From assembly GCF_032854445.1 (NCBI RefSeq), contig NC_088298.1, positions 7,615,504-7,675,503 of the forward strand: a DNA stretch of 60,000 nucleotides, given 5' to 3'. Positions within the stretch are counted from its first letter, which is position 1; each line of letters opens with the position of its first letter. Origin of the DNA: Liolophura sinensis (taxonomy: Eukaryota > Mollusca > Polyplacophora > Chitonida > Chitonidae). Under the pieces are notes generated by a model. The model searched no databases and was not told where the DNA came from. It saw only the letters and a program-made list of their open reading frames with translations. Both the position numbers and the translations under genes were made by a program. This document shows positions 20,898 through 31,309 of this stretch, one piece after another.

Positions 20898-22181
20898 ATG
20901 GATGCATACGGACGCAGGCTAAACCCCTTCAGAAAACTCCGTAAGCCCCTCGGGGTACAAGGTGTACGGCAGTCCTTTGTGGTCACCAACAACCCGAGTA
21001 CGATCGACCAGAATCAACAACTCTTGGTCCGCTTCCCCAACCTCGGCGCAAATGACGTCATTGTGCCCTGTACCGTGCGCTTGGCCTTCTCGATCACGAT
21101 CAATTCAACCGACTCGAACGCCACAGTGGTCAGGAATCTCGGACGCGCAGTAGTCAAGAAAACCACGATCAGAATCAGCGGGAATGAGGTAATGTCCATC
21201 GACGACTCTGATGTGTTTCATTGCTACGGCGACTTATGGCTGACCAAAAACGAACGGCAGAATGCGCCCTACCAAGGCATCGGCAGCGAAAACATGCTTA
21301 AACTTCGAGTCGGAGCGGAGAACGCACGTAACGACGATGCTGGAGACAATGCCTCGCTAACGCCTTTGGCAACCGGTTCCACATCCCGCTAGACTTTGGG
21401 CTTCTAGATAGCCACCTGCCATTCTACCAGTGCCTTGGCCGACCGACTGGAGTACGAACTGACGTTCAACGATTACGGCCGGGTCATCCAGGCAACAGAC
21501 GATGCCGACGCGACTTACACCATCGACAACATCAGCCTGGAGTTCGATATGGTCACCGAAGAGGAGCTCGCTAGACAGATCCGCACCCAGTTTGCCGGTG
21601 GCGTCTCCATTCTGTATGATCGCGTCCTCCGCCACCGAAAGTTTGTGAAGGACAAATCTGATACTCTCTGGAACATAAACCTGAACACGCCCGCAAGAGC
21701 AATGAAGGGCATCCACATGCTGTTCGAGACTAAAGGAACCCCGTGGAAGAGGAGGTCGGAATCCTTCTACAACCCGAAGATCACCAAAGTAGAAGTCACA
21801 ATAGAAGGGGTCCCCAATCAGCTGTACAGCCAGGGCATGCGGGCGTACCAGCAACGGGGCGAGGTCCAGAGGTTCTTCGCCAGCTCACCCCTACGGAAGC
21901 GGGACCCTGAGGTGGCCAGGGTCGTTAAAGACTTAGGCCTGGCAGACGTCTCCCTGGAAGAGTTCTTGACGCACAAGCACGCCTTCTGGCTTGACTTTCG
22001 GCCAAGCGACGATGACGACCTGCATGGCAGTGGGAGGCGCGTTCTGAACGCCAGCGAGGGGATTACGATACAGGTGACAAAAGAGAGAGAAGATCCCGGC
22101 GTGTTGAACGTATATCTCTATGTGATCATGGACGCAAAGCTGCACATCCAGAATGGTAGATTCGTTAGCGCGCTTTATTGA
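20898..22181 (+). pseudogene. Polinton major capsid protein, double-jelly-roll type (two frameshifts)
   Basis: Start ATG 20,898; about 428 residues. The N-terminal half (to about 21,355) has NNPSTIDQNQQLLVRFPNLG, then RNLGRAVVKKTTIRISGNE followed by an acidic DDSDV and YGDLW block. That order resembles the region near the first jelly roll of iridovirus/Polinton capsid proteins, where an NalG...lI..v.l.IgG pattern precedes an acidic segment. A frame change near 21,355 is undone by a second near 21,432. The rest (21,435-22,181) has LEYELTFNDYGRVIQ, DTLWNINLNTPARAMKG, FYNPKITKVEVTIEGVPNQL and DAKLHIQNGRFVSALY and ends at TGA 22,179-22,181. In related elements this forms the capsomer. The ATPase start overlaps its 3' end. 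The family call is from recalled homologues and gene order; the breaks make it nonfunctional as read. Confidence 0.82.
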
Positions 22182-22713
22182 TGACGCCCACTGCGCGATT
22201 ATCTGTGGGCAGACGAACTGCGGCAAAACAGTCTTCGTGCTGGACCTGCTTGAGGGCCCTTTCCGCGGTTTCTTTCATCACATTGTGATCCTGTGCCCCA
22301 CTCTTAAGCATAACGAGGCGTACCGGCGCCTGACCCTGAGGTCTATTGTTTTGACCCCAGCGAGCTGCTCAACGACTGTCTGAGAGCTTTCTACAGATTG
22401 TTCGAGGGGGAGCCCACCCTATACATCATCGATGATTGTAGCGCGTTGGAGGCGATGAAGAAAAAACAAAAAATGCTGTCATTCATGGCTTTCTCGGGCC
22501 GTCATGCAAAGCAAAGACTTTCGCGAGCAGACAAGGTGGGTGGCTTTATTCCACTGCAAAGATCGGCACTCGTTCAACGAATGCCTGGAGGAGAACCACA
22601 TCATCGAGGCCGAGAGCGAAAAGGCAGAGGTTCGACAGAAGCTCAAGAACAATCCGCATTCTAAGCTCCTGCTAATGACTGATACGCCCGCCACATCTAA
22701 GATTATATATTAG
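22153..22713 (+). pseudogene. Polinton packaging ATPase, A32/FtsK-HerA type (frameshifted)
   Basis: Starts at ATG 22,153 inside the capsid gene (29-bp overlap, different frame). The P-loop is GQTNCGKT at about residues 19-26, preceded by CAII; the VILCPTLKHNEAY block follows. A frame change near 22,340 leads into 22,398-22,500, which holds the Walker B stretch TLYIIDDCSA and a FSGRHAKQ sensor-like segment. A second change near 22,500 leads into 22,504-22,713 with REQTRWVALFHCKDRHSF, ending at TAG 22,711-22,713. The total is near 187 residues, short but usual for this family. The protein would drive genome packaging into a capsid. Both ATP-binding motifs are preserved although the frame is lost between them. 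Confidence 0.88.
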
Positions 22714-22738
22714 ACGTAGGCGCCCCTACGTATGAAGC

Positions 22739-23290
22739 ATGGATATCGACGAGCTTATAGACGAGATTCTGGGCGCAGAGGAGGAGCCCGGCCGAAGCCA
22801 ACAGCTCGGCCCCAGCCAACAGCCCCGCCGAAGCCAACAGCCCGGCTCCAGCCAACAAGATGATGCACGGCAGCTCAGGGATAGGCTGGCGGCACTTGCG
22901 GTGGGTGGGCAGGCCAAGCAATATCTGGGAAAAGACTCAACAGCCGCTGAGATCGACGCCATAAGCGACGAAGACGTTGAAAGGCTGCACTCCCGGTACG
23001 AGGCTAATCTCGGTGCGCGGATGGTTAACGGTCTCGGAGTTATGTTCTTGAGATCATATGTAAGGGCGACCAGCTGGCTCCTACCAATCCCACCCGAGAA
23101 TCGACCAATGCTCATGGCAGAGCTCGCCACCGACCCATTTGTTGAACAGGCGCTTAGCAGTGCTAGCTGCTGGCTATAGTACTGCCATGGTAAGTACTTT
23201 AAGTTACTCACCGTTAACCATGGCGCTGACCACTGCTGAGCACTGCTTATTTGAACATCACTGCTGTCCTAGAAATGAGCCGTATGATCC
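22739..23290 (+). pseudogene. Polinton accessory protein G, function unknown (3' end broken)
   Basis: An open frame of 146 codons from ATG 22,739 (MDIDELIDEILGAEEEP). The N terminus is acidic, then come four short GxSQQ repeats (residues about 19-41), then a conserved helical domain with AISDEDVERLHSRYEANLGA, LLPIPPENRPMLMAELATD and PFVEQALSSASC. After about 23,170 the homologous reading shifts to another frame (TMALTTAEHCLFEH, 23,220-23,262), where the His/Cys-rich C terminus belongs, so a frameshift near 23,175 is likely. The family recurs in animal Polintons between the ATPase and the small genes below. No enzymatic motif is seen. Spacing from the ATPase stop is 25 bp. Confidence 0.72.
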
Positions 23291-23298
23291 AGAGGAAC

Positions 23299-23607
23299 AT
23301 GAGTACAACGAATCCGGAAGGCCCGAAGGAAGCGGAGCGGGAGACAGCGGATTCTACGAATGGCGGCCCTGTGAAGAATCCCCAAAAAGTCGCTGCGGGT
23401 CGAGCGGGTGCTGCAGCGAGAAAGGCCAAGCCTGAAAAGCTCAAGGACGAGCCACGCAAAGCAAAGGCTGCTTTGCTTGGCGCAGATGATTTATGCACAA
23501 GGTGCAGATATCACGCCGCAAGAAAAGGATCTCCATTTGAATACACATCGCGACGCTTTCTATATAGAGCAGCATGTCTACTCCACCCAGTGACGGAAAA
23601 GTGCTAG
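23299..23607 (+). pseudogene. Polinton accessory protein H, small basic protein (probably frameshifted)
   Basis: From ATG 23,299 (MSTTNPEGPKEAERETADST) it encodes a Lys/Ala-rich helix with the signature PKNPQKVAAGRAGAAARKA-like block (here VKNPQKVAAGRAGAAARKA). After about 23,500 the recalled family continues in another frame (GADITPQEKDLHLNTHRDAF), which would normally lead to a membrane segment that is missing here. So the C terminus looks truncated by a frameshift and deletion. The basic N terminus could bind nucleic acid; no experiment-based function is known to me. The original-frame stop at 23,605-23,607 lies inside the next gene. Confidence 0.65.
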
Positions 23608-23813
23608 TCAACGCGGCCTACCACGCGGCTGTGGTCTCTCTCCTGGCTACTGGGTACGCTCGTCTCGGCCAGATGTTCCTGAAAGGAGCCCTCCCGAAGC
23701 TTGACTTAACACCCCGTGACGTCGGCATGGTCATTGCAGATGTAGGCCTGGCCATGTTTTCGAAGGAACTGCTAATTAAACAAGGGCTCCTTCCTCCCAA
23801 TATAATCCAGTAG
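23574..23813 (+). CDS. Polinton accessory protein I, small hydrophobic protein (intact)
   Basis: Uninterrupted frame of 79 residues from ATG 23,574 (MSTPPSDGKVLVNAAYHAAV) to TAG 23,811-23,813. Two hydrophobic segments (about residues 11-27 and 49-64) flank LKGALPKLDLTPRDVG, a block I recognise from the same position in other animal Polintons. It is probably a membrane protein; function unknown. Its stop is followed after 2 bp by the next ATG, so these genes are packed as in a virus transcription unit. Confidence 0.82.
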   Translation: MSTPPSDGKVLVNAAYHAAVVSLLATGYARLGQMFLKGALPKLDLTPRDVGMVIADVGLAMFSKELLIKQGLLPPNIIQ

Positions 23814-23815
23814 TA

Positions 23816-24255
23816 ATGGCCTCCATCGCAATGATGATGGGCGGCGCCCTAGTAAACGGTTTGGCCTTCAGCGGGAGCAGCTATATGTTTTCGATGCTGA
23901 GGAGGTCCGGTGTCGACGAAGAGCAGAGGCGCCATGACCGCGCTGTAGAGCAGCTCCAAGCCGCCCAGGAAAATGGGCCCGAAAGCGCACTGAGCGCTTG
24001 GACTGGATCAACGATAAACTCCGCCGCCAGGGCCACGCTGTCCAAACGTTCCGGGATGTCGACGCTGCAATCCCCGAGTATTCTAGGGTCACGGGCAAAA
24101 CTCTTACACGCGAGGCGCTGCTGGGCTCAGAGCCACAGCTCTCCGATTTCTATGTGCATAGTGAAGATCAAAATCACCGCGAGATGACCTTCGTCATACT
24201 GGGGATGTGTGTGGTTGGGGGTGTGAGTTACGGAATCGCAAAACTCACCAAGTAA
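23816..24255 (+). pseudogene. Polinton accessory protein J, membrane/coiled-coil protein (one frameshift)
   Basis: Starts at ATG 23,816 (MASIAMMMGGALVNGLAFSG), giving an N-terminal hydrophobic segment, GSSYMFSMLRRSGVDEEQRR and a charged helix (HDRAVEQLQAAQE). Near 23,990 the family reading moves to another frame (LDWINDKLRRQGHAVQTFRD from 23,998), then REMTFVILGMCVVGGVSYGI as a second membrane helix and a TAA stop at 24,253-24,255. Expected length is about 146 residues. One frameshift is the only visible damage. Two membrane segments with a helical loop suggest a virion-membrane or capsid-interior protein; the role is not known. Confidence 0.75.
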
Positions 24256-24411
24256 TCCGAGCTGACTCTGCCGGACTCGCCATCGAGCTCCTCGCCGTAC
24301 GGCAGGCACGATCTTAGTAGTGAGGTGGTTCTGAGCATGCAAATACACCACGACAATTAACATCTTTTTCGTCGCAAATCTGTTAGAGGGCTGCTAGAAT
24401 ACCTTGATGAC
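24256..24411. other. Short intergenic gap before the integrase gene
   Basis: 156 bp with no supported gene. It likely contains the integrase promoter, but no clear signal can be named. Confidence 0.4.
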
Positions 24412-25410
24412 ATGGCTAGTAAGGTGTCTGCTCGCCTGGCAAATATCTACTACAGCCCTGGTGGGTACTGGAAGGGCCGCGCGGCCACCCAGAAACTTGC
24501 CACTGCGGCTAAAGTCTCCAAAGATGTGGTCCGGGCCTGGCTGAAAAAGCAGGCTATCTGGCAGATATACCTGCCTCGTCCCCGAAAAATACCGAGGCCT
24601 ATGTTCGATGTTTCCACGCCGAATGACATCCATCAAGCTGATCTTCTATTTCTACCACATGATCGGCGAGGCCGGAAGCTGTATAAGTACGCGCTGACAG
24701 TTGTTGATGCGGAACCTCTGGCTACTAAAGATTCCAAAGAAGTCGCTGATGCTCTCTCTCGCATTTACAAGCGGAGACCCCTTTGATGGCCGAAGCTTCT
24801 CCAAGTTGACCCTGGGCGCGAGTTTATGGGTGCGGTGAACCAACTGCTGGCCAAACACGATGTCACAGTCCGCCGAGGCCGCGTGAATATCCACCGAGAC
24901 CAAGGCATGGTGGAGCGTTTCAACAGTAACCTGGCTGAGCGGCTCTTTGGACATCAGTACGCCCAGGAGATGCGCCTCCCTCCCGAACACTGGACTACTG
25001 AATGGGTGGCTCGGCTGCCCTCTGTTGTGGCCGCTCTGAATAACGAGACAACGAGACTGATCGGTAAAAAGCCGAAAGACGCCATCAAGGCAAAAGGGGT
25101 GCCCCATAAGCCTTCCTCGGCGGTTCCAGGTCGTCCCGTTGGACTTAATGAGCGGAAGATCCCCGAGGGTGTTGGCGTTTGTTATCTATATCAGCCTGGA
25201 GAGCTGGAGGGCGGTCGCCGTCGCGCTACTGATCCTGTGTGGTCTCTAGAGATATATCGGCTTGGGCGCTCTGTCACAAAGCCTAATGAACCCGTGCTGT
25301 ACTATCTAGACGATACGTCGGATGGCCCGCGACGCTGATTCGTTCGTGAGGAGTTGCTTATAGTGCCTCCCGATACTCAGCTTCCTCCGGATGGGGTTCT
25401 ACGGCGCTAG
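24412..25410 (+). pseudogene. Polinton DDE integrase (rve family), one stop and one frameshift
   Basis: Start ATG 24,412. The N-terminal about 65 residues form a basic helical DNA-binding-like region (RLANIYYSPGGYWKG), then comes the RNase H-like catalytic core: first Asp in IHQADLLF (residue 77, codon 24,640), second Asp in VDPGREF (codon 24,808), Glu in GMVERFN (codon 24,913), a spacing near the D,D-35-E pattern. A TGA at 24,784-24,786 interrupts the core between the two Asp residues. The C-terminal part, with YRLGRS and VLYYLDDT, resembles the chromo-like tail of Polinton integrases. The frame stops at 25,338, but the expected tail (FVREELLIVPPDTQLPPDG) continues in the next frame to TAG 25,408-25,410. 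The enzyme would insert element DNA into chromosomes. All three catalytic residues are retained. Confidence 0.93.
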
Positions 25411-25457
25411 TAGTTCCTCGAAGAGGATGTCCATTCCAGCCCATCCTGCGGGTGCCG

Positions 25458-28400
25458 TCAAGGAGGCGCATCTCTATGGCCATAAGCCAAGGTGTGGACA
25501 CCATCTTCGGCGATCCAGCGCTTACTATCGAAGGGGGACAGTGAGACCTTATTCAGGTGCTGCCTATAAATATGGTGGCGCTCTGATCGCAGCACGTAAA
25601 TACCGTGTCGGAAGATCTTCTTCTCGAAGAGGGCCTCTTTGTACTGCTTATGGCGGATGCGCTTTTCCACAACTCCTTTTTTCACGCCCTTGGCCTTCTT
25701 AATGTTGGCTCCACCTGCCTCCAGAGTGGAGTACATCTTGGGGCGCAGACCAATGTATTCGGCGATCGGCCGCCCCGCGCACTCGTACTTCATTTTCCCC
25801 AAGACCTTCATATTTGTTACGCTGTGCAGGGGGTGGTCTTGTTGGTTATCTGAGGTGTCGTACAGGTTTGCATTCTCAGCCATATCCCTAGAAACATCCT
25901 CAGTCTGAATCTCGAGTAGCAGACTATCTGTGTCAGTGTAGAGGAGCTGGCAGCGCTCTCCGTACTGGGCCTTCATGTGGTTGTAGTAGAAGTCGTACAT
26001 CAGGTGCTTGGAGAGATCTAGAATGCTCATGTCCACGTAGATAGGTCGGTTTAGGACTAGACGGGTCTTGTGCATCTGAATCGCTGCGAGGTCATCATCA
26101 AATATGTTTGCCCGTGCGAAGCTCGGGCTGGCTATCAAGCGTGGGATCTTGTCGTCTTCTCCAGAGCGTACCAGCTTGACGTCCACACGCTTCCGAAGGT
26201 TCTCCATGGTTTTTCCAAAGACCGAGTTGTTCATTAGCTTGTACAGGTCCTTCTCGAATTTACTCGCGACTGTTTTTCGGAGCTCGGTGTTCATCCTGAT
26301 ATAGGGTTCCATCCAAGGGCTCTGGGCGAATCTCAGGGCCCGGTAAACCTTTGTCAGGCGCATTCCCAGAGATAGATACAGCTGTAGGTTCCGGTAGTGC
26401 AGGACGTACCGTTCCTTGTTGCGGAGGTTGGGGACCAGCTTTTCGACCTCGGTAGGCGCTTTCTTGCCGAGAAGGCCGTGCTGATATTCTGACATCCACG
26501 CCTTCTGGACCACCAGACGCTCCGGGGCTAATGGGTAGCCGTTATGTGCGTTATGTAGGTCGGCCGGATACTCTAGGTCGACCTCGAGGATGTAACCAGA
26601 ACGACTGTCGTCGGGGTGGGTAGCAATCGTTTCACCGAGACGCCGCGCGACACCTACCCACTAAAAGCCGCCCGTCGGAGGAAACTGACTCATAGCCCAG
26701 CCATATAGATTATTGGCGTCTAGGTATTGGATGTAGCTGTTTGGACTTTCGGGGTTGTATCCCTCCACCTGCGGATTATTGGCTTTGGCGTGTCGCTTAC
26801 TTACCATGGCGATTCCTCCTCGCGACCCCTTCTCAATGAAGAGATGTTGGTTATAGTCCGTCAACAGCTCCAGCTCCACCCCGGTCTTCTTGAACAGCGC
26901 ATCCCACGAGAGACCTGGGCTCGTAAAGTAGTTTGCGGGGTCCAATCCAAGTCTTCCGGAAGGCCTCAAATACATCGGCCAACAGGAGCACGTCTGTGCG
27001 GCAGTAAAGGTCTGTGTAGACTCCCAGATTGGTGCAGTCAAATACCTCCCATACCTGTTGAGCGTGGATGTAGTCCTCATCGCTAATGCCTCCGACTTTG
27101 AGCTTACTGTAGAAAGCCTCTTTGGGTGGGAGGCTGGACTCGTCGAAGCGCTCCCAGGAGTCCATATACTCATAGGGGTAGACACCCTTGCGCATGAGTA
27201 GCGGACGTTTTTCTTCGGCGGGCTCATACCGGGCTGTGATGTGGAAAGCCTCAGGTTTGTTGGCAACCAGATTGTCAAGGGAAGTCGGTAAGAATTGAAC
27301 GCTGTCGATGAAGCGGAGCTGCCCCAGCGAGAAGGAGATGTACTTTTCCGTTTTGTTGGGGATGCAGCAGATGCGGCCCTCCACCTTACTTATGGCTTAC
27401 ATCAGGAGGTGCCCGTCGTAGCCCTGTAGGTTGTGGAAGATTACCGGTATGGCTGTCTTGAGACCCAGCCGCAACTTTAGGTTGCATGCGTTATGGGCCG
27501 CGCCTCTGTACTTGCCGGTGATATGGCAGTGATCGCGCACAGAATTGACGCCTAGAGGCTTCTCACACACGTGACAGGGTGTGGCGTTGTTGTGGGCCTG
27601 CCAGTCTTGGGGAGTCATCCTCATGGCTATAGGGTTGGCTAGAACATTTTTGATTTCCTGCTCCTCCTGTTGGAGAGCTCTGAGGAAGTGTTCCGTCGCG
27701 TTAGGGCCTCTGTATTCCACAGGGCGTTTTGTGTGGCCGTCGCAACGCACCACAACATAGCTGTAACTGCAGGGCTCGTGGTGCTGAGTCTTTTGAGAGC
27801 TGCTCTCTGTGGGGCTGGGCGGCGGGCCTTCAACCTTTTTGGTCAGAGCCTCGAAGTCGGCATATATGATGAACGGCGCCGGTAGCTGTTTGTGGTGGTT
27901 CTGGAAGGAGAACTTGTTTTCCCCCTCCTGGGGCATTTTCACCCTCACCGCCGTCTTGCCAATTCCTCGGCATTCCGGCTTATGCGCCTCGAGCAGATCC
28001 TCCCTTGTGTAACCGTGTAGACAGCGCTCACAGAAGTGTTTGCGATTTCGTGTCTTACTTTCTTGGAACAGGAGACGATCGAGATCTTTTATCCACGTAT
28101 AATGGAATTTGCCTGCCTTCCCAATCAGCAGCAGATTGATTCGGGGCGTGTCGCCGGGCTGCTTGCTGAGACGATGCACGATCCCATCCAAACACATTGA
28201 TGGCGAGGTCGTTCTTTTCCTCCACTTTAGGGATCTGAGAGATGGGTGTGGGGGTGTTGATCCCCCCAAAGTCAAGACCATCATTGGTGGGATACTTTGT
28301 TGGTCTCTGAGGGTCCCGGGCGGCTGGAAATATGGCAGACCGGAGTGCCCATCGGAGTCAGTCGTCGTCTTTGTTCTTCACATTGATGACTGCTTTCTTG

Positions 28401-29159
28401 TTACTCACAGCTGCAGGTAGGGGGATGTAGGACCCGCCTCTCAGTGGCTGATACCTTGCAATGTCAAGCCAGAGTGTTTGCACGCTATTGACAACCCACC
28501 CTGACCCTCGCTGTGTCCATTTTTCCAGCACCTCCTGGATGGTGGGGAAGGCCTTATCTAGAGCCCCGTCAATGTCACCAGCCTCTAAGAGGGCCTCCTG
28601 TTTGCTGTGGAGTACTGGGCTGGTATACTCTTCACTGCCATCGGCGTTGTCCTTTCGCAAGTGAACCCTGAGGCCTAGTTGGAACTTAACCCCGTTGAGT
28701 GCCAGGATCTCTTTTTCTAGCTTCTGGCGAATAATGGCTCGAATTTCTTCTAAGAAGGCTACTAGGTCCGTCCAAACACCTTCGGGCACGTTCATCTGCC
28801 AGCCCCGGAGGAGATTCCTTATGGCCCTGCCCGTGGTAATGAATTCTAGTTTCTTTTCACCTAGCAATTCATCCAACCTCGTTACTGAGGAGGTTCTTGA
28901 CGTCTTGCTTCAACTCCTCGTTACTGAGGGGGTTTTTGACGGCTTGCTTCAACTCCTCGTTACTTCGGGAGTTCTTGCTGTCTTCCAGCCGCTTCAACTC
29001 AGCCACAGCCGTTTTATACCTATCGAGGATCCCCTGCAGTTCTTCCAAGGCAATGCGGGACCGTGGGTACTTGGGCCGCACACCTAGGAGCGTCTCAAAC
29101 CCCTCCCGTAGTGCTCGCGCTTTTTGATGGTGCCTCATTGTACGCGCCGATATCATCAT
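25458..29159 (-). pseudogene. Polinton protein-primed family B DNA polymerase (multiple frameshifts)
   Basis: Read right to left. 29,159-28,869: helical N terminus with repeated NEELKQ. 28,876-28,358: YQPLRGGSYIPLP and NKKAVINVKNKDDD, the usual N-terminal block. 28,284-27,397: CERCLHGYTREDLLEAHKPEC (Cys/His site), Exo I IIYADFEAL, a DHCHITGKYRGAAHNACN zinc-like knot, Exo II FHNLQGYDGHLL. 27,384-26,851: FIDSVQF and Exo III YCRTDVLLLADVFE. A different frame to 26,661: motif A region YLDANNLYGWAM. 26,640-25,458: motif B LMNNSVFGKTMENLR, motif C LLYTDTDSLLLE, KMYSTLEAG, and the end LAYGHRDAPP. Thus exonuclease and polymerase active-site motifs survive, but there are at least four frame breaks (near 28,330, 27,390, 26,940 and 26,650) and probably one near 28,870. 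The enzyme would copy the element using a terminal protein primer. Confidence 0.95.
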
Positions 29160-29170
29160 TATACTAATAA

Positions 29171-29459
29171 CATCAACTCTCTAATTGTAAATTTCGATAG
29201 CCGCCAGCTGTTTGAACTCATCCAAGAAAGCCTTGAGCCTCCTCTGTCTTTCACGCGTCTGGACCCTATTTTATCCGCAGGCCATGCAAAGCCGAAATCG
29301 GTTTTTAACACCCCGACCACCGCTAATACATGGCTGGGTGCCAAGACCCTTGCGCAGACGGTTTAGGTGAACCCCACAGTACTCCCCTAGACAACTCTTA
29401 CCACAGAGCTCAGTGAAGCCGATAGGTAGCCACCGGCAATTATTGTAACCCTTTGGCAT
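29171..29459 (-). pseudogene. Polinton small Cys-rich putative zinc protein (one nonsense codon)
   Basis: From ATG 29,459 (MPKGYNNCRWLPIGFTELCG) the frame gives CGKSCLGEYCGVHLNRLRKG, then a further Cys pair (LCMACG), then TAA at 29,271-29,273. The same frame stays open after this stop for 32 codons, ending EFKQLAAIEIYN and a TAG near 29,171, and that tail is also part of the family as I remember it. The paired cysteines and His suggest zinc binding. Similar proteins sit at this position next to the inverted repeat in animal Polintons. Its function is unknown; a role in transcription or end recognition is only a guess. Confidence 0.7.
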
Positions 29460-29529
29460 GTTGTTGTTGTATACACAATAGGTGTAGAAGCATATCTGAG
29501 CAATGGGTATGTCTAATAGAACCCCAGAT

Positions 29530-29691
29530 GGGGCTGGGGGCCTCTATTTGTTATGGGGAGGGTCCCAAGGGGAGGGTGTGCCAGAACCTATAGTGTGTAT
29601 ACTACCCCCAGAAGCAGGGAAGGGAATGGGGGTTGGGAGCCTCTATTTGCCAAGGGGAGGGTGCGCGAGAACCCATATTCCCTATACTACT
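29530..29691. repeat. Right terminal inverted repeat of the Polinton
   Basis: The reverse complement of the left repeat. It ends ATTCCCTATACTACT, includes TATAGTGTGTATACTACCCC and GGGAGCCTCTATTTGCCAAG, and carries a short extra GGGTCCCAAGGGGAG-type segment missing on the left. Confidence 0.93.
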
Positions 29692-29696
29692 ACCGT
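29692..29696. repeat. Right copy of probable target-site duplication (ACCGT)
   Basis: Pairs with 14,854-14,858. Confidence 0.65.
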
Positions 29697-31309
29697 TGAA
29701 CTCGACGAAGTTTGTGTAGCGGCTCGATTCAAAATCGACTGACGAGTCCCATATAAGGGAGCTAACTCATAAACATATATAGATATGTAGGCCCAAGGAC
29801 GGAAAAAAAAAACTAGGCCCTATAGTAAGAGTAATGTGCACTTGGAAAATTGCAGTCTACCATGCTTAGTTTACCGAGAAAATATATTTGCAATAGTGTG
29901 ATGTTTTAATCGGCAACGGGGCCTGTTTGTGTTTGTTATATATAATTCCGGAAGCTGAAAAGTCGGGGGGCCAAAAGATATGGCGCCCTTGTTTAGAGCC
30001 AGTAAAAGCAATCAAACGCCTTCATGCTGGTGTTGTAACGATTCCTCATTACGACGTGACGTCCTCAAAGTAGGCAGAGTCCACGATAAATTTTGCTCCA
30101 CTCCAAAGGGGCCAACTTCAAATTACATCTGAGTCTAGAAGAAGGAATGGACGGGAAGAGCTAAAGGCAACTCTGACCTAATACTCGTCACTCGCAGTAA
30201 CTGAGGAGTGATAAGATCGGGTGTGTTTTAAACAGGTAAATGTGGTAGTGTCATCGTGCCTTGAAATTGCTCCGCTTATTTTATTATGCGATTTTTCGCT
30301 GAAGCCAAAATATTATCATTGTCACTTGGATTAAAAAAGGACAATTTACATCCCATTTGTGATGCCGGGTAAACTGTCTTGTTTGAAGTAATGGTCTGTG
30401 TGGTATAGCTTAAATACACCATTCTGGAGAATTTTTGGCAAGGAAAGTCGATCAGCGCGAATCCAATCGAATTTGTGTTTTCAGTTTAGAATAGCCCGAC
30501 TAATTTCCTTTCACAAAATACCAGCCTTCTCTGTGTATGTGTTACCGTTAAAAACAGCTACCTAAATTTTATGAAATATATAATTCGACCCGATTTATAA
30601 CTTGTTGAATTTTAGAGCCCACGTAACACTATACAGGTACGAAATAAATTTTAGCTCATCTTGGTACGTCGAGAAAATTTGATTTTCAGACCTTTTTGTC
30701 AGATGTTAGATAAAATAGATTATCAGATTGCTCCCTCTGGCATAATCTTTTATTTTTAGATGACATTCAAACATCCCTGGACAGGCAGTAGTTAAACCTC
30801 GGCACATGTTGTTTCTTGTGCTCCTATGAGCATAATGCGAACCTTGTCTTGTTTTCTGGCTCTTGTGTCTTGAGTTCTCTTGAGAGAGGTAAACTTAAAT
30901 GTTTTTTAAAGAAGTTTGGAATTCTTTGTCACACCTGCCAAGCTAGGTAAAATGTTACCACAGCCACAAGTTCCGTATTTCATTGTGGGATTAATGCCTT
31001 ATATCATTCTGACGTGCTGTTCATGCTTGACACACATTCCTACACATTGTATGTCGTGTTCATTAATTTGAGAGGTTTCACCCTGTTAACGTTGCCTTGT
31101 GGAGGGACATACGCGGCACTGATAAATTAGCCATATTAGAAAAACTGATCACATAAGAAATAAGAAGCATATCCTGATTTTAACTGTGGTTTACTAATTT
31201 GCTATGTTGTTGTTATAAACATTTAGCATTTCCGTCGTCATCGCATTTGAAATCTACCTTTCAGTCTGCTATGTACCCAAAAATCTCACCCGTCATTCTC
31301 CATTGTTGG
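29697..31309. other. Noncoding intergenic stretch
   Basis: AT-rich host DNA with no ORF of note and no repeat that I can assign. Confidence 0.5.

Larger units (their letters stand above)
14859..29691. mobile_element. Polinton/Maverick-type virus-like element, degenerate, 14.8 kb
   Basis: Bounded by imperfect inverted repeats that begin AGTAGTATAGGGAATA, flanked by ACCGT on both sides. It encodes the defining Polinton set: DDE integrase, protein-primed family B DNA polymerase, packaging ATPase and double-jelly-roll capsid protein, plus about nine accessory genes that I recognise as recurrent in cnidarian, mollusc and lancelet Polintons. Genes run in both directions, with tight spacing and overlaps like a virus genome. 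It is GC-richer than the surrounding DNA. Almost every long gene has one or more frameshifts or stops, so it cannot now make a complete protein set. An adenain-like cysteine protease, common in this group, was not recognised. Confidence 0.95.
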
